Below the pieces are notes generated by a model. That model was not told the DNA's origin, did not search any database, and saw nothing but the letters and a program-made list of their open reading frames with translations. A stretch of DNA of 13,181 nucleotides from Solirubrobacterales bacterium (GTDB taxonomy: Bacteria > Actinomycetota > Thermoleophilia > Solirubrobacterales > Solirubrobacteraceae), in assembly GCA_003151895.1 (NCBI GenBank), contig PLYX01000222.1, positions 1-13,181 of the forward strand. Direction: 5' to 3'. Below, in pieces: positions 12,055 to 13,181 of the stretch (the first letter of the stretch is position 1; the number at the start of each line of letters is the position of its first letter). Both the position numbers and the translations under genes were made by a program.

Positions 12055-12096
12055 CGCGCGCGGAGCGCGCACTCCATGAGCGCGGCCGGTAGCGCG
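12038..12096 (+). repeat. duplicated trpE start region and relay mini-ORF at the hisIE/trpE junction
   Basis: Bases 12038-12058 and 12076-12096 match at 19 of 21 positions. The first copy overlaps the end of hisIE. Read from its ATG (12038) it codes MSAVGSARGARTP with TGA at 12077-12079, which overlaps the trpE ATG at 12076 (ATGA). The true TrpE start is MSAAGSA, so 6 of 7 residues agree. This copies the pattern at hrcA/dnaJ and would let ribosomes pass from hisIE to trpE through a 13-codon ORF. Confidence 0.55.
12056..12070 (+). promoter_or_regulatory. GC hairpin presenting the trpE Shine-Dalgarno GGA in its loop
   Basis: GCGCGC (12056-12061), loop GGA (12062-12064) and GCGCGC (12065-12070) form an all-GC 6-bp stem just 5 nt before the trpE ATG. 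The GGAG overlapping the loop is the only Shine-Dalgarno candidate for trpE, 10 nt upstream. The structure would hinder ribosome loading on free mRNA but would be melted by ribosomes translating the relay ORF through it. No T-tract follows, so it is not an intrinsic terminator. Confidence 0.4.
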
Positions 12097-13181
12097 TCGG
12101 CGGAGGCGTCCGCGGGCGCACACAACCTGATCCCGCTGCGGGAGACGTTCATCGCCGACTGCGAGACGCCCGTGTCTGCGTTCTTGAAGCTGCGCGAGCT
12201 TGCGCCGGGCAAGCCCGCATTCCTGCTGGAGTCGGCTGAGCAGGGTCAGCGGATGGGGCGCTACTCGTTCATCGGATTCCGCCCGCGCTCGGTGTTGCGT
12301 TGGTCGCTCGGCGATCCGGGCGACCCCTATGCGCTGGCGGCCGCCGCGGTCGCCGATTGCCGCCAGGCGCCGCTTGCCGACGGGGTGGGTGGGTCACCAT
12401 TCAATGGGGGCGCCGTGGGCTACTTCGGCTACGACCTGGTGCGCACAGTCGAGCCGCTCGGCGAGCCCCCGGGTGGGCGGGACTCGGATCCTCTCGGGCT
12501 GCCGGACATGGCGCTGATGCTCACCGATGCGCTCGTCGCGTTCGACCACCTCAAGCACACGATCACGATCCTCGCAAACGCCGACCTCGACGCCGAGCCG
12601 GACCTCGAGCGGGCGCGCCAGGACGCCGCCCGCACGATCGCCGAAGTGCGCGCGTGTCTCGCTGGCCCGGTCCCGCCGGGTGGGCGCTCACGGGAAGGTG
12701 CAGGCGTGGCAGGCTCGACAGGAGAGGCAGGCGCCGCCGGGGAGACGGGCTCGACAGGGGAGGCTGGCACGGCCGGAACGCCTTCAATCGGAGCCGCGGA
12801 GGGGGTGCGCGAGGCGCCGCGCTTTGAGTCGAACATGACACGCGAGCACTTCGAAGCGATGGTGGCGCGGATTGTGGAGTACATCCACGCGGGCGACGCC
12901 TTCCAGGTGGTGCCGTCCCAGCGCTGGTCTGCGGCGGCGCCCGTCGAAGCATTCTCCATATACAGGGGCCTGCGCACCGTCAACCCGAGCCCCTACATGT
13001 ACTTCCTGGACTTCGGGGACTTCCAGGTTGCGGGCGCCAGCCCCGAGCCCTTGCTGACCGTCACGGGCCGCCACGTCTCGACACGCCCCATCGCCGGGAC
13101 GCGCCCGCGCGGCGCGAGCCCCGAGGAGGACCGCCGCATCGCGGGGGAGCTGCTCGAAGACGAGAAGGAGCGCGCCGAGCA
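12076..13181 (+). CDS. trpE: anthranilate synthase component I TrpE (3' end outside the window)
   Basis: 368 codons are visible and the frame runs off the end. TrpE converts chorismate to anthranilate with ammonia from its glutamine amidotransferase partner, the first step of tryptophan synthesis. FLLESAEQGQRMGRYSFIGFRP contains the LLES tryptophan feedback site. The chorismate-binding domain begins near residue 252 (SNMTREHFEAMVARIVEYIHAGDAFQVVPSQR) and shows NPSPYMYFLDF, VAGASPEPLL and RPIAGTRPRG. A short Ala/Ser/Gly-rich N-terminus (residues 1-15) precedes the first homologous residues (LIPLRETFIADCETPVSAF). The linker between the two domains holds a collagen-like Gly-X-X insert (residues 210-236). 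hisIE lies 21 bp upstream, joined by a relay ORF. Distinction from PabB rests on LLES and overall similarity. Confidence 0.93.
   Translation, partial: MSAAGSASAEASAGAHNLIPLRETFIADCETPVSAFLKLRELAPGKPAFLLESAEQGQRMGRYSFIGFRPRSVLRWSLGDPGDPYALAAAAVADCRQAPLADGVGGSPFNGGAVGYFGYDLVRTVEPLGEPPGGRDSDPLGLPDMALMLTDALVAFDHLKHTITILANADLDAEPDLERARQDAARTIAEVRACLAGPVPPGGRSREGAGVAGSTGEAGAAGETGSTGEAGTAGTPSIGAAEGVREAPRFESNMTREHFEAMVARIVEYIHAGDAFQVVPSQRWSAAAPVEAFSIYRGLRTVNPSPYMYFLDFGDFQVAGASPEPLLTVTGRHVSTRPIAGTRPRGASPEEDRRIAGELLEDEKERAE
12703..12783 (+). repeat. collagen-like Gly-X-X repeat inside trpE
   Basis: Nine uninterrupted Gly-X-X triplets (GVA GST GEA GAA GET GST GEA GTA GTP) are encoded at residues 210-236 of TrpE. 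At DNA level, 12712-12732 and 12748-12768 are near-identical 21-bp units with two synonymous third-base differences, so the tract grew by duplication of a short unit. It lies in the linker between the N-terminal domain and the chorismate-binding core, not in a catalytic block. Confidence 0.85.

Noticed and set aside
12056..12070. Transcription attenuator before trpE
   Set aside because: The hairpin is strong but has no T-tract, no alternative pairing was seen and there is no run of Trp codons in the relay peptide; a translational role is more plausible.

Overview
The window is high-GC, densely coded chromosomal DNA of an actinobacterium-like organism. The gene set, the leaderless promoter pattern and the order hrcA-dnaJ-prmA ... 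yqeY-phoH-ybeY-era ... hisIE-trpE suggest the Thermoleophilia (Solirubrobacterales-like) branch; that placement is inference from recall, not from a search. No tRNA, rRNA, CRISPR array or insertion sequence was seen. No gene-free stretch reaches 300 bases; the longest gaps are about 115-120 bases and hold promoters and repeats.

Layout: (1) 1-281, the 3' end of a MaoC/hotdog dehydratase gene. (2) 326-3622, a stress and translation operon: hrcA (heat-shock repressor), dnaJ (type I co-chaperone) and prmA (ribosomal protein L11 methyltransferase). (3) 3522-4709 on the minus strand, a metal-dependent amidohydrolase whose 3' end overlaps prmA tail to tail. (4) 4826-8939, ndh (type II NADH dehydrogenase), yqeY, phoH, ybeY and era, the last three being a classic RNA/ribosome maturation cluster. 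(5) 8974-10317 on the minus strand, a two-gene island of visibly lower GC encoding a winged-HTH protein and a DUF6036-like nucleotidyltransferase; it looks like a toxin-antitoxin/AbiE-like accessory module inserted behind era. (6) 10398-11399 on the minus strand, an ArsA/GET3-type ATPase. (7) 11428 to the window end, hisIE and the start of trpE, diverging from the ATPase across only 28 bp.

The most unusual signal is at gene junctions. Four junctions (hrcA/dnaJ, dnaJ/prmA, yqeY/phoH, hisIE/trpE) contain tiny 'relay' ORFs of 7-19 codons. Each relay starts on or just before the upstream stop, and its own stop overlaps the next start as ATGA or GTGA. At three of these junctions the relay is plainly a duplicate of a neighbouring gene start or junction: MSTTTIR before DnaJ MSATTPR, MSAVGSA before TrpE MSAAGSA, and two tandem 32-bp copies of the dnaJ/prmA junction. 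This suggests that small tandem duplications of translationally coupled start sites are retained as ribosome relays.

Other points: three genes have a -10 box exactly 7 nt before ATG (leaderless mRNA); a series of direct repeats about 11 bp apart lies upstream of ndh; TrpE carries a collagen-like Gly-X-X insert; a degenerate CIRCE-like element lies upstream of hrcA; and YbeY is compact with its catalytic residues kept.
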